A stretch of DNA of 43,934 nt from Marmoricola sp. (lineage in GTDB: Bacteria; Actinomycetota; Actinomycetes; Propionibacteriales; Nocardioidaceae): assembly GCA_030151765.1 (NCBI GenBank), contig JASLCW010000194.1:1-43934 (forward strand). The letters run 5' to 3'. The position numbers and the translations under genes are program-made. Position 1 is the first letter of the stretch, and each line of letters starts with the position of its first letter. Below the pieces are notes generated by a model. The model saw only the letters and a program-made list of their open reading frames with translations, searched no databases and was not told the origin of the DNA. Shown here piece after piece: positions 31,747-39,597 of the stretch.

Positions 31747-32196
31747 TTAGGCGGTGAAGATCCGCGCGGTGTACTGCAGCGGCACATAGGGCCGGTGCGG
31801 CTGCACGGTCCGGTCGAGCAGCGCCGGCGGCTGATATCCCGCCGGGGGCTTGAACCGTCCGCACGAGAGGCCCGGGATCGTCGCCGACCACCGGAACAGC
31901 GCGGCATCGACTCGCGTAACGAGCGTCATCAGATCCATCAGCTCGGCGGCTGCGCAGGTCACCTGGAACAGGAACTCAAGATCGACGACCGTGTCCGCGA
32001 GGTCGTCCTCCCCGGACGGCGTACCGGGCATCGGCGTGAACACCCAATAGGGCTCGGCCCGGCTGCCCGAGCCCGGGATGAGCGGCACGTCGATCGCCTC
32101 GAGGTCGTAGCCGCGCACACTCGACACCTCGGCCTCAAGGCGGGCCCTGACGGCGGCAGCCACCGCGTCACGAGCGATCACCGAGGGATCAGCCAT
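31747..32196 (-). CDS. Tail terminator / tail completion protein
   Basis: 149 residues. An N-terminal helix (ARDAVAAAVRARLEAEVSSV) precedes a mixed alpha/beta core with LEFLFQVTCAAAELMDLMTL and VPLQYTARIFTA. Position, after the gp10-like gene and before the tail tube gene, and size fit the tail terminator that caps the tube and joins the neck. The sequence signature is weak. Confidence 0.7.
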   Translation of the reverse strand: MADPSVIARDAVAAAVRARLEAEVSSVRGYDLEAIDVPLIPGSGSRAEPYWVFTPMPGTPSGEDDLADTVVDLEFLFQVTCAAAELMDLMTLVTRVDAALFRWSATIPGLSCGRFKPPAGYQPPALLDRTVQPHRPYVPLQYTARIFTA

Positions 32197-32197
32197 G

Positions 32198-32563
32198 TCA
32201 GATGCGCCCGACGACCTGGGTCAGAGCCCGCTGCAGCTGGGGGATCTTCTGGTCGAACGCCGGCGCGAGGTACGGGTGCGCAGCCATCCGCGAAGTGCCG
32301 AGCTCCTGGTAGATGCCGTACTCCGCGGTGGGTCCGACCACCGCCGTCGTGCTCACTCCGCGGCCGCGGACCGTCGTACTGATCGACGAGCGGAGAAACC
32401 CCGTGTCGACGGGCGCGAGCTGCTTGGCGGTCGCCTCGATGTCCATCGCGGTCTTCCGCACCGCCGCCGAGGTGCGCTCGGCGACAACGACACTGGCCTC
32501 GGTCAGCTGCGACCCGAGGCGGGACAGCTGCCGGGCGTTGATATGCACAGTGAAGACGCTCAT
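32198..32563 (-). CDS. HK97 gp10-like neck protein
   Basis: 121 residues from ATG 32563, overlapping the previous stop (ATGA). The motif APVDTGFLRSSISTTVRGRG then AEYGIYQELGTSRMAAHPYL with APAFDQ is the gp10 family signature (DTG-x-L-x-x-S, YA-x-x-x-E-x-GT). It works in head-tail joining. Confidence 0.92.
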   Translation of the reverse strand: MSVFTVHINARQLSRLGSQLTEASVVVAERTSAAVRKTAMDIEATAKQLAPVDTGFLRSSISTTVRGRGVSTTAVVGPTAEYGIYQELGTSRMAAHPYLAPAFDQKIPQLQRALTQVVGRI

Positions 32564-33105
32564 GGGCGTACGCCTCCTCCGGTGGTGTCGACGAGTTCGC
32601 AGAAGAGGTCGCGTTCCCACCGCTCGGTGCCGCGGACGATGTCGGTGACGTGCAGCTCGGTGCCGGGGAGCAGGAGGAGCGGGTCGGCGCACTTGATGAC
32701 GGTGACGATGTCGCCGGTGGCGATCAGGCTGCCCCGCTGGGGCTCGTCGGTTGGGCTGGTCGGGTCGACCAGGTCATCGAGGGGAAGCGTGACGAGGTAG
32801 CCGCTGACCCGCAGCGACTCCTCGGCCGTCGCCTGGTTGCCGCGGGTCGTCATCTCCCGCAGGCCCTGGATCCGCGCCGGCACATCGGTGGCGTACGGCG
32901 ATGCGGCGTCGTACGTCGTGCGGCCGGTGTTGTCAGGGTTCGCCGGGTCGTACGGCGTGTAGGTCTTGGTGGTCGCGCCGGCGTCGTGCCGCAGGGACAC
33001 GAGGGCGCGCATCGTCGCGGCGGCGACGGGGGCGTGGTCGGTGTTCCACCGGTCCGGGATCACCCGGGTGCCCGGGCGGCCGAACGAACGACTTGGGCGG
33101 GGCAT
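32560..33105 (-). CDS. Head closure / connector protein (DUF6093-like)
   Basis: 181 residues. It contains ATMRALVSLRHDAGATTKTY, YATDVPARIQGLREMTTRGN and IKCADPLLLLPGTELHVTDI, a pattern I associate with the DUF6093 family of actinophage neck proteins. It lies between the gp6-like connector and the gp10-like protein, which is the usual place of the head closure (stopper) protein. Assigned by position and weak motif. Confidence 0.72.
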   Translation of the reverse strand: MPRPSRSFGRPGTRVIPDRWNTDHAPVAAATMRALVSLRHDAGATTKTYTPYDPANPDNTGRTTYDAASPYATDVPARIQGLREMTTRGNQATAEESLRVSGYLVTLPLDDLVDPTSPTDEPQRGSLIATGDIVTVIKCADPLLLLPGTELHVTDIVRGTERWERDLFCELVDTTGGGVRP

Positions 33106-33108
33106 CGG

Positions 33109-33462
33109 TTACCAGCCGCTGAGTTCGGGGCGGCAGTCGCGGGGGATCGTGTCGACGATCTCGAAGTACCCCTCGGCCTGCTCGTCGGCGATCGCCTGGT
33201 CGCGGAGTGACTGCGCGCGCTTGCGGAGCGCATCGGCGAGCTTCGCTCCGTCGGTCTGCAGGTCCTGGGTGCGCAGCACCTTCGAGGCGAGCACCTCGTT
33301 GTCGGCGTTCGTGTCGATCGCCTGCGCGGCCGCGCGCTTGACGTTCCCGCCTTCGATGGCGAGGAACGCGGTGATCTCGTCGTCAGTGAACACTGGCGAC
33401 GCGTCGACGTCGTTGAGAAGGAGCCGCACCTGACCCTCGGGGGTCTCAGGGTCGTAGGCCAC
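33109..33462 (-). CDS. Head-tail connector (gp6-like adaptor)
   Basis: 117 residues, helical. MAYDPETPEGQVRLLLNDVD followed by FTDDEITAFLAIEGGNVKRA, then ADALRKRAQSLRDQA, is the gp6/adaptor pattern (start near L-L-N-D, F-T-D-E-E-I). It forms the ring below the portal. It follows the capsid gene after a 35-base gap. Confidence 0.85.
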   Translation of the reverse strand: MAYDPETPEGQVRLLLNDVDASPVFTDDEITAFLAIEGGNVKRAAAQAIDTNADNEVLASKVLRTQDLQTDGAKLADALRKRAQSLRDQAIADEQAEGYFEIVDTIPRDCRPELSGW

Positions 33463-33497
33463 GGCTCCTCCTCTCCGACTATGTCCGGGTCAGCCGG

Positions 33498-34655
33498 TCA
33501 GCTGCCGGTGGACGCGTAGACGGCGTCCTTGAAGCCGGTGTTGCCGCCGACCACGTGACGGATCCGGTACTGGACGTCGTCCCGCTCGAACGACCCCTCG
33601 GCGGGGTCGATCTGCGCGCCGCCGAGCGCCATGCCGGCGTCGGCCTTGACCCGCAGGTCCGGGGACTCGTAGCCCTGCAGGAAGGTCTGGTAGACCGCCG
33701 GCCGGATCCCGTTCGGGTCCGGCAGGAGGTACCAGGTCCCGGAGGCCTTGGTGTCCTTGTTGATCGCGGTCAGCCACCGGTTGACCACGACCTCGGGCGT
33801 CACGGTCAGGCCATTGCCCGACACCTCGCGCCGCACCTGCCCGTTGCCGTTGCCGGTCTGGGACTGGAACTGCGTGACCCGGATGATGTTCTGCGCGGTC
33901 AGCGACAGCGCCTGCGGGACCACGAGCACCGGGTTCCCGATGTCGATCGGGTTGCCGTCCTCGTCGAACACGTCCGCGATCGACTGGTACGCCGCCTCGA
34001 GGTTCTCCGTGGTCAGCGGCTTGCTGTCGACCGACGCGAACAGGGCCGCGTTCGGTCCTGCCGCACCGCAGAGCACCGACGTGGCGACGTACTCCTCGGT
34101 CGAGATCGCGCCCTGGGCGAGCGCGGCAGGCGCGCGGGAGAACGCGTTGAGGTCGTCGTTGATCTGGTCCTCCCACGACCACTGCAGCCGGTCGCCGTAC
34201 TTGGCGAGCGTGGTCGTGAACTCGGCCTCGGAGAACGCCTTGGCCGGGTACTCGGCCAGCTCGGCGACTCGGTCGAGCACACCGGCGCCGCCCCAGAAGT
34301 CGAGGATCTTGGCCGGGCGGAAGTCGCGGACGACCTGCCGGTGGGCGAACCGCTGCCACACGGGCTTGGCGACGGCGTACCGGGCCGCGAGGGACCGGTT
34401 CAGGAAGTCGCCGAACAGCAGCGGGAAGTCCGAGGTCGACATCGCCTCGTTCGCCTGCAACCGTGCACCGCGACCGCCCATGAGCTCGTGGAACTCCATC
34501 TGGGCGAGACGGTCACCACGACCGGCCTCGGCGAACAGCTTGGCGACCGCGGCGACGCGGGCACGGTGCGACTCGGACTGCATCCGGCGGTGGTAGCCGG
34601 ATGCGCCGATGTAGCGGGATGCCTCGGCCGCGGCCGAGGTCTGGTTGCTGGTCAT
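33498..34655 (-). CDS. Major capsid protein
   Basis: 385 residues. The N-terminal ~60 residues are a helical arm (HRARVAAVAKLFAEAGRGDR). The body has LLFGDFLNRSLAARYAVAKP, KYGDRLQWSWEDQINDDLNA and NPVLVVPQALSLTAQNIIRV with VTQFQSQTG. The C-terminal QYRIRHVVGGNTGFKD is typical of capsid proteins in actinophages with protease-scaffold fusions. Presumably an HK97 fold. The adjacent small decoration protein and upstream protease/scaffold confirm the role. Confidence 0.9.
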   Translation of the reverse strand: MTSNQTSAAAEASRYIGASGYHRRMQSESHRARVAAVAKLFAEAGRGDRLAQMEFHELMGGRGARLQANEAMSTSDFPLLFGDFLNRSLAARYAVAKPVWQRFAHRQVVRDFRPAKILDFWGGAGVLDRVAELAEYPAKAFSEAEFTTTLAKYGDRLQWSWEDQINDDLNAFSRAPAALAQGAISTEEYVATSVLCGAAGPNAALFASVDSKPLTTENLEAAYQSIADVFDEDGNPIDIGNPVLVVPQALSLTAQNIIRVTQFQSQTGNGNGQVRREVSGNGLTVTPEVVVNRWLTAINKDTKASGTWYLLPDPNGIRPAVYQTFLQGYESPDLRVKADAGMALGGAQIDPAEGSFERDDVQYRIRHVVGGNTGFKDAVYASTGS

Positions 34656-34668
34656 GTGATTGGCCTCC

Positions 34669-35022
34669 TCAGACCTGGGCGATCTCGACAGCGATGACCT
34701 GGCCAGCGCTGGTTCCCTTGGGCTCGAGCGCGTACCCGAACAGCGGGTTCGCGCCGGAGTTGTCGGTCGTCGTCAGCGCGCCCGAGGCGGTGACGATGTA
34801 GACCTTCGCGCCGACGGCGAGAGCGGTCGTGGTGCCGACCGGCAGGTCCCACGCGCCGTCGAGGGCGACGGTGGCGTTGCCGGCAGCGTTGCCGCCCTTG
34901 CCCTTGTCGGTGAGGGCGACGCCGACGATGGAGCCGACGATCACGGGGGCGCCGGACACCGTGCCGTCAGCGACGGGCAGCGAGCGGGTGCGGTGAGGTG
35001 CGAACACCTGGTTCTTCGCCAT
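34669..35022 (-). CDS. DUF2190-like capsid decoration (cement) protein
   Basis: 117 residues of small beta-barrel type: VSGAPVIVGSIVGVALTDKG, AGNATVALDGAWDLPVGTTT, VGAKVYIVTA, FGYALEPKGTSAGQVIAVEI. This is the DUF2190 pattern, trimeric capsid-stabilising proteins. It lies between the scaffold and capsid genes. Confidence 0.88.
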   Translation of the reverse strand: MAKNQVFAPHRTRSLPVADGTVSGAPVIVGSIVGVALTDKGKGGNAAGNATVALDGAWDLPVGTTTALAVGAKVYIVTASGALTTTDNSGANPLFGYALEPKGTSAGQVIAVEIAQV

Positions 35023-35025
35023 GGC

Positions 35026-35517
35026 TCAGGCCTCCTGGGTGGCGATGGCGCCGAACGCGAGCGCGTCCAGCTCGTCGAACACGGACTCGTCGACCGTGGC
35101 CGTGTCGGTCACGGTCGATGCGACCTTGCCGCCGAGGCCGCGGGGACGGCCCTTGCCGTGGGACTCGGCGACCTTCGCGACGGCCTCGTTGAAGGCAGTC
35201 GAGGTGGCCGACTCGTCGAGGACGCCGTCCTTGATGACCGCACGCGACACGATGCCGGCGCGCTCGAACTCGTTGAGTTCGACTCCGCCGGCCGACTCGG
35301 TGGCGTCCTTGAGCAGCTTCGCGATCGCGACACCACGGTCACGGGTCGCGAGGGTGCTCTCCGCGGTTTCGGCGCGGGTGACGGCGGCGTCACGCTCGCT
35401 CTCGGCGGTCTCGGCACGCGTCACGGCTGCGTCACGCTCGGACTCGAGCGTCTGCACCCGGCCGGCTGCCTCGGTGACTCGGCGGTAGTCCGCCTCGTCG
35501 ACCTGAATGGTTCCCAT
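35026..35517 (-). CDS. Scaffold protein from internal start
   Basis: 163 residues in the same frame as the protease fusion. ATG 35517 has AAGGAG six bases upstream (35524-35529 region), a better ribosome site than most internal Met codons. This resembles lambda C/Nu3, where an internal start yields free scaffold in excess of protease-scaffold. The product starts MGTIQVDEADYRRVTEAAGR. Confidence 0.65.
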   Translation of the reverse strand: MGTIQVDEADYRRVTEAAGRVQTLESERDAAVTRAETAESERDAAVTRAETAESTLATRDRGVAIAKLLKDATESAGGVELNEFERAGIVSRAVIKDGVLDESATSTAFNEAVAKVAESHGKGRPRGLGGKVASTVTDTATVDESVFDELDALAFGAIATQEA

Positions 35518-36402
35518 GGTGGGCTCCTTCGGGTTGGTGGATTGCCCGGCCGGATGGCCCGGGACAGGTGTGGTGGCCGACGATTCGTCGACCGTGGTGT
35601 CGCCGTCCGGCTCGTTGGAGTCGGCTGCGACGGGGACGTACGTCGTCTGGACGCGGACCTCGATAGGTGTGCCGGAGAAGGTGACGTTGAGGCCGTCGTC
35701 GATCGTGTAGGCGAGCTGGAACAGGTCGCTGTCGCCGCTGTCGTCGTTGCGGCGGTACCAGACGTTGGTGTCGTCGAAGTCGCGGACGTAGACCCAGACC
35801 TTCTCGCCGCCGTACTCATCGGTGAGCGCGGCATCGAGCGCGTCGCGAGTGTCATTCGCGGTCGCGCCTTCCTGCGCGGCGCGGGCGGACTCGATGACCT
35901 GCAGGATCTTCCCGCCCCGACCGGCCTTGGTGACGAAGTCCACCGACCGGCCCTCGACGAGCTCCGACACGATCAGGCCTCGCCGACCCTCAGCCTCGCC
36001 GTACGACGCGTCAGCGAAGGCTCGTACCGAGACGCCGATCGAGTCGGCCATCTGGGACAGCGGCTCACGGTAGAGGCTGAAGACCTCGGTCTCAGCGACG
36101 AGCGAGCCCAGAGTGGCGTCGTAGCGGGCGTCCTCATCGAGCACCGCAGCCAGATCCTTCACCGACCGGTTCCCGCGATCGTCGATCCCGGACCCGTCTG
36201 CATGCGGGTGGTCGAGGTACATGTGCGTGCCCTTGGGCCACACCTTCGCCTTCGCGGCGGCCTCGAGGACATCGGCGCTGTAGTAGCCCGAGGCGCCCCA
36301 CCCAGCGTCGATCAGCTGGATGAGGAACCGGCCAGGCTTACCGTCAACAGGGGTTGCGGGCGTGGCGCCGCGCGCGGCCTCGGTGATGGTCTGATGAGCC
36401 AT
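35026..36402 (-). CDS. Capsid maturation protease fused to scaffold
   Basis: 458 residues from ATG 36402 with AGGAGG upstream. The protease domain is residues 20-165, with likely catalytic residues His65 (MYLDHPHADG), Ser125 (SIGVSVRAFA) and Asp155 (GRSVDFVTKA). A poorly conserved region (200-290) follows, then the scaffold from about residue 296 (GTIQVDEADYRRVTEAAGRV) with a coiled coil and a conserved C-terminal tail. Protease-scaffold fusions cleave themselves and the capsid after assembly. An internal start probably also makes scaffold alone. Confidence 0.88.
   Translation of the reverse strand: MAHQTITEAARGATPATPVDGKPGRFLIQLIDAGWGASGYYSADVLEAAAKAKVWPKGTHMYLDHPHADGSGIDDRGNRSVKDLAAVLDEDARYDATLGSLVAETEVFSLYREPLSQMADSIGVSVRAFADASYGEAEGRRGLIVSELVEGRSVDFVTKAGRGGKILQVIESARAAQEGATANDTRDALDAALTDEYGGEKVWVYVRDFDDTNVWYRRNDDSGDSDLFQLAYTIDDGLNVTFSGTPIEVRVQTTYVPVAADSNEPDGDTTVDESSATTPVPGHPAGQSTNPKEPTMGTIQVDEADYRRVTEAAGRVQTLESERDAAVTRAETAESERDAAVTRAETAESTLATRDRGVAIAKLLKDATESAGGVELNEFERAGIVSRAVIKDGVLDESATSTAFNEAVAKVAESHGKGRPRGLGGKVASTVTDTATVDESVFDELDALAFGAIATQEA
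35362..35445 (-). repeat. Two 42-bp tandem units in the scaffold coiled coil
   Basis: Two consecutive 14-residue units ESERDAAVTRAETA are encoded. The unit equals two heptads, so gain or loss of a copy keeps the coiled-coil register. Third-position changes show they are not recent identical copies. Confidence 0.8.
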
Positions 36403-36429
36403 GCGGCGGCCTCCTGTGATGTGCGCGGG

Positions 36430-36441
36430 TAGGTTCGAGGG
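36430..36441 (+). promoter_or_regulatory. -10 box of a leaderless opposite-strand gene
   Basis: TAGGTT (36430-36435) stands six bases before GTG 36442, matching the leaderless layout seen for host genes. No recognisable -35 hexamer is present. Confidence 0.5.
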
Positions 36442-36609
36442 GTGGGGTACGACGACGGCGACTGCGATGCGGCCGCAGACCGGCGGCACGAGTTCGTGCC
36501 GTCGTACGTCGTGACCGCGGCCGGGACGCTGGATCAGGTCCACACGTGCGTGCGATGCGACGCGCGGGCCTACGCGGCAGAACCGGATGAGGTGCGGCCG
36601 CCGCTCTGA
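36442..36609 (+). CDS. Short Cys-containing protein on the opposite strand (moron-like)
   Basis: 55 residues, GTG start: MGYDDGDCDAAADRRHEFVP, then VVTAAGTLDQVHTCVRCDAR and a Pro-rich end. The Cys pattern (HTCVRC plus CD upstream and His) suggests a small zinc knuckle. It lies in the 167-base gap between the MuF-like and protease genes and its last 40 bases overlap the MuF 3' end. The rest of the head operon reads leftward. A perfectly spaced TAGGTT box suggests it has its own promoter. Unknown function; possibly a lysogenically expressed moron. Confidence 0.6.
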   Translation: MGYDDGDCDAAADRRHEFVPSYVVTAAGTLDQVHTCVRCDARAYAAEPDEVRPPL

Positions 36610-37640
36610 CGCGGTGCCCTCGTCGCCTGCACGCTGTCGCGCCAGCCGTCGTTGTGCCTGGTCTCAGCCCACGCCGTCGGCGGGTAGTGGCCGGACTGAT
36701 AGGCCGAATAGCGGGCCGGTCCGAGGATCTGCCGCTGGGTGGGTTCGGCCTGGTCTGCGAACCATTCCGGGCCCGTCTGGAATGCGTAGTCCGGTTCGAG
36801 CTCGTCGAACCCGAGGTCGGCCCACGACTTCGTGAGCGGCACCGAGGTGCATCGGCCGTTGGGGTGATCGAACGGCCCGGGATCCTCGGGCGCGAAGACG
36901 GTGCCGTGCATGGCGATGCATGCTGAGCAGGAGGTCGGGCCGAGCTCGCAGCACCAGATCCAGCCCTGCAGTACGTCGGCGTTCTGCATCCGGCCGAGTA
37001 GCGCTCCGGCCCTGGCGGCATCGAGTGTCTCGGTGCGAGCGATACGCAGCGCGCGGGTGAGTCCGCCGTTGAACTGGCCTTCGGTGCGGGCGATGATTCG
37101 CGCCGCGGTTGCGCGGGGGTTGGTCCCGGCGGCGTACCCCCGGATGAGCTCGCGCCGTACCGCGCGGTCGGCGGACGCGGAGAGCGGGTTGAAGGCGGAG
37201 GTGATCTGCTGCGTTGTGCGGCGAACGATTGCCTCGATCCCGGCCGGGTCCATCCGTGACCAGTCCCGCAGGTCGAGCAGATGCGACCCGCCGGGCGGCA
37301 GCTGGGAGTCGATCACGCTGGCCTGCGCGCCACCGGCGACCTCGATCACCCGGTCAAGGTCACCGACAATCCGGGTCCGCCCTTCGAGAGCGAGCTGATC
37401 GAGATGGTCACGGATGACCATCAGGGTCTGCAGCAGCCGCTGCGACCGAAGCAGCTTCGCCCGCGAGACTCGCTCACCCGACACGAGGAGTTCGAGGAGC
37501 ACCGCGTTGAGATCAGGCGCGATCTCGTTCCACGCCGCGACCCACGCGGCGACAAGGTCACGCACCTGGGCGTCGGCGATCGCGTTCACGTCGGCCCGGA
37601 TCCCATTGACCAGGCGGCGAGTGGTCGGGGTGTAGGCCAT
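36570..37640 (-). CDS. MuF-like head morphogenesis protein
   Basis: 356 residues. The N-terminal helical part (ALVAAWVAAW-like helices, RAKLLRSQRLLQTLMVIRDH) resembles portal-associated minor capsid proteins. The MuF domain at about 180-275 is recognisable by ARIIARTEGQFNGGLTRALR, RTETLDAARAGALLGRMQ, CSACIAMHGTVF and FDHPNGRCTSVP (Cys/His cluster). It overlaps the portal stop by one base. It is usually ejected with the genome or needed early in head assembly. Confidence 0.92.
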   Translation of the reverse strand: MAYTPTTRRLVNGIRADVNAIADAQVRDLVAAWVAAWNEIAPDLNAVLLELLVSGERVSRAKLLRSQRLLQTLMVIRDHLDQLALEGRTRIVGDLDRVIEVAGGAQASVIDSQLPPGGSHLLDLRDWSRMDPAGIEAIVRRTTQQITSAFNPLSASADRAVRRELIRGYAAGTNPRATAARIIARTEGQFNGGLTRALRIARTETLDAARAGALLGRMQNADVLQGWIWCCELGPTSCSACIAMHGTVFAPEDPGPFDHPNGRCTSVPLTKSWADLGFDELEPDYAFQTGPEWFADQAEPTQRQILGPARYSAYQSGHYPPTAWAETRHNDGWRDSVQATRAPRQSGGRTSSGSAA

Positions 37641-39289
37641 CAGACTGCGGCGGCAGGGTCTTCGCCGGCGTTGAACTTGTCGACGGCGACCTGCCCGGCC
37701 GTCGTACGCGGATCCTTGAAGCCGCCGTTCTCGTCGGTCAGGTCCGCGATGATCTCGTCCGCGTCGGAGACCTGGAAGGCGGCGAGCACGAGCTTCGCGA
37801 TGACCAGCGGCGGCAGCTTGTCGATGTCGTCGGCGGCCTGGATCGCCTTCATCATCAGGTCGATCGGCGTGTCGGTCAGGTCAGGCCACGAGATCTCGAT
37901 CGACCGCGACGTGTCCCCGTCGAGCGTGACCACCGTGCGGCCCCACTCGTCTCGCGCGATGGTGCCGGTCAGCGGACCCTGCGGGGCCTTCACAGCAGCG
38001 TCGATCACGTAGTCGAACAGCCGCTCATGGAACTCGGTCCACCAGTCGCGCCGCAGACCGGCCATCAACTCGGTGGGAGTGTCCAGCGTCTCCGCGGTGG
38101 CCCGCGCCCCGGTCACACCAGGGTCAGCGAGCAGCATCGTCACCGGCACATCGGTGCCAGACGCCACCATGGCCGCCAGAGGCTTCCCCGACGCGGAGTC
38201 GATCGTCGCGCCCGTCTTCGGGATCGCTTCGAGCATCGCGCCAGTCATCGACGCGGTCTGCCCGACCGGCCCGTCATCGGCAAGCCGGTCACGCGGCGAC
38301 GTAGAGGCGGTCGTCTGGGCTGCGATTCGCTGCGCCGCGTTCTGCGCGGCACCCTTCCGCGGAGCGGTCACACGCCACGCGAACCGCGACAGCGCCTTGA
38401 CCAGCTTCGCCCAGTCCTCGAGGAACTCCTTGTACGCGCGAGCCCACGCGATAGCGGCGAACATGTCGCCGATCCCGAAGTCCCAGTTCGCCAGCGCGTT
38501 CACCTTCCCGGACAGGATCGGCGCGTCCCACAGCACCTCGCCGGGGTCGATGGTCGCGCCGCCGATGGTCGCCAGGAACGTCGAGTCGCCGTCGTTGTAC
38601 GACCCGAAGGTCTTCACCCGGACGGCAGGCTGATAGTCCACATCGGGGTGGTACGTCGTCGTGACGCGGCCAGCGCCATCAACAGAGACCCGCTTGTAGA
38701 ACCAGATCTCGGATCGGTCCTCGGGGTTCTTGATGATCGCCGTGATCTCCTCAAGGGGGATCATCCGCGGCTGCACACGGCCAGTCCTCGGGGCGGTGAA
38801 GAGCGCGCAGAACAGGTTGCCGTCCGAGCCCAGGGTCCGCTCGTTCGTTTCCCGCGCGCCGGCGCCGGTGAGTTCCTTGCGCACGGCCCGGTCGTCCATG
38901 AAGTCTTGGATCAGTGCGTTGACGTTCTGCTCTCCGGCTTCGCCGCCCTGGGCCTTCGCGGAGATCACGACCCCGCCGCCCCACACGTACGCCGTACGCA
39001 GTGACATCGCGCGCCGGATCAGCGGGTTGGCGAGGATCATCGCCCGACACATGCGGGCGGAGCGTTCGAGGCCGGCGCGGGTGAACTCGTGGTCGGCCCA
39101 CATGCCCATCCGGACCCAGCCGCGGTCCTCGAGCATCAGCTCGAGGTCGGCGATGGATTCCTGCAGGTGCTCGATGGTGAGGTCGGCGCCTTCGAGCTCG
39201 GTGCGCAGCTGCGCGGCCTGGGCCTCGTCGATGTTGGCGAGAGATTCGACCAGGGTGGCGCCGGAGGTCAGCGAGTCGATGAGCGACAC
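37640..39289 (-). CDS. Portal protein
   Basis: 549 residues, GTG start at 39289. The portal body includes RMCRAMILANPLIRRAMSLR, AYVWGGGVVISA, SDGNLFCALFTAPRTGRVQ, IGDMFAAIAWARAYKEFLED and the C-terminal VTMLLADPGVTGARATAETL, all typical of this family (SPP1-like). It forms the 12-mer DNA channel of the head. The gene is next to terminase, separated only by a short opposite-strand gene. Confidence 0.92.
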   Translation of the reverse strand: MSLIDSLTSGATLVESLANIDEAQAAQLRTELEGADLTIEHLQESIADLELMLEDRGWVRMGMWADHEFTRAGLERSARMCRAMILANPLIRRAMSLRTAYVWGGGVVISAKAQGGEAGEQNVNALIQDFMDDRAVRKELTGAGARETNERTLGSDGNLFCALFTAPRTGRVQPRMIPLEEITAIIKNPEDRSEIWFYKRVSVDGAGRVTTTYHPDVDYQPAVRVKTFGSYNDGDSTFLATIGGATIDPGEVLWDAPILSGKVNALANWDFGIGDMFAAIAWARAYKEFLEDWAKLVKALSRFAWRVTAPRKGAAQNAAQRIAAQTTASTSPRDRLADDGPVGQTASMTGAMLEAIPKTGATIDSASGKPLAAMVASGTDVPVTMLLADPGVTGARATAETLDTPTELMAGLRRDWWTEFHERLFDYVIDAAVKAPQGPLTGTIARDEWGRTVVTLDGDTSRSIEISWPDLTDTPIDLMMKAIQAADDIDKLPPLVIAKLVLAAFQVSDADEIIADLTDENGGFKDPRTTAGQVAVDKFNAGEDPAAAV

Positions 39290-39396
39290 GAGGCGTCACC
39301 ACCTTCCAAGACGTCGAGATCTGGTCGTGTCGGAGGTGGTCAGTACCGTGAGTCGACCGACTGCCCACGAGGGCCAGACGAAAGGTGATGAGCGAG

Positions 39397-39597
39397 ATGT
39401 CGATCCGTGTGGTGCTGACCCGAAAGACTTCGAGTGACCCGAAGGAGAAGGTCCACCCCAAAGGCGAGATGGTGTATGTGGCCGATGGCCACCTGTTTGT
39501 GTCGGAGGTCGCGGGAAGCATGAGCGTCGACAACACGATCGGCGCCTACGCTCCGGGCGAGTGGCGATCGGTCGAACGTGTTGCAGACGACGCCTAG
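39397..39597 (+). CDS. Small opposite-strand protein between portal and terminase
   Basis: 66 residues from ATG 39397 (MSIRVVLTRKTSSDPKEKVH); ATG 39388 or GTG 39385 are alternatives, with GAAAGG at 39380-39385. It is hydrophilic and beta-like (MVYVADGHLFVSEVAGSMSV, GAYAPGEWRSVERV). No family is recognised. Its TAG and the terminase TAG share the palindrome CTAG (39594-39597) on opposite strands. TACCGT (39344-39349) may be its -10 box. Like the gene at 36442 it runs against the head operon, so it is probably expressed separately. Confidence 0.7.
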   Translation: MSIRVVLTRKTSSDPKEKVHPKGEMVYVADGHLFVSEVAGSMSVDNTIGAYAPGEWRSVERVADDA

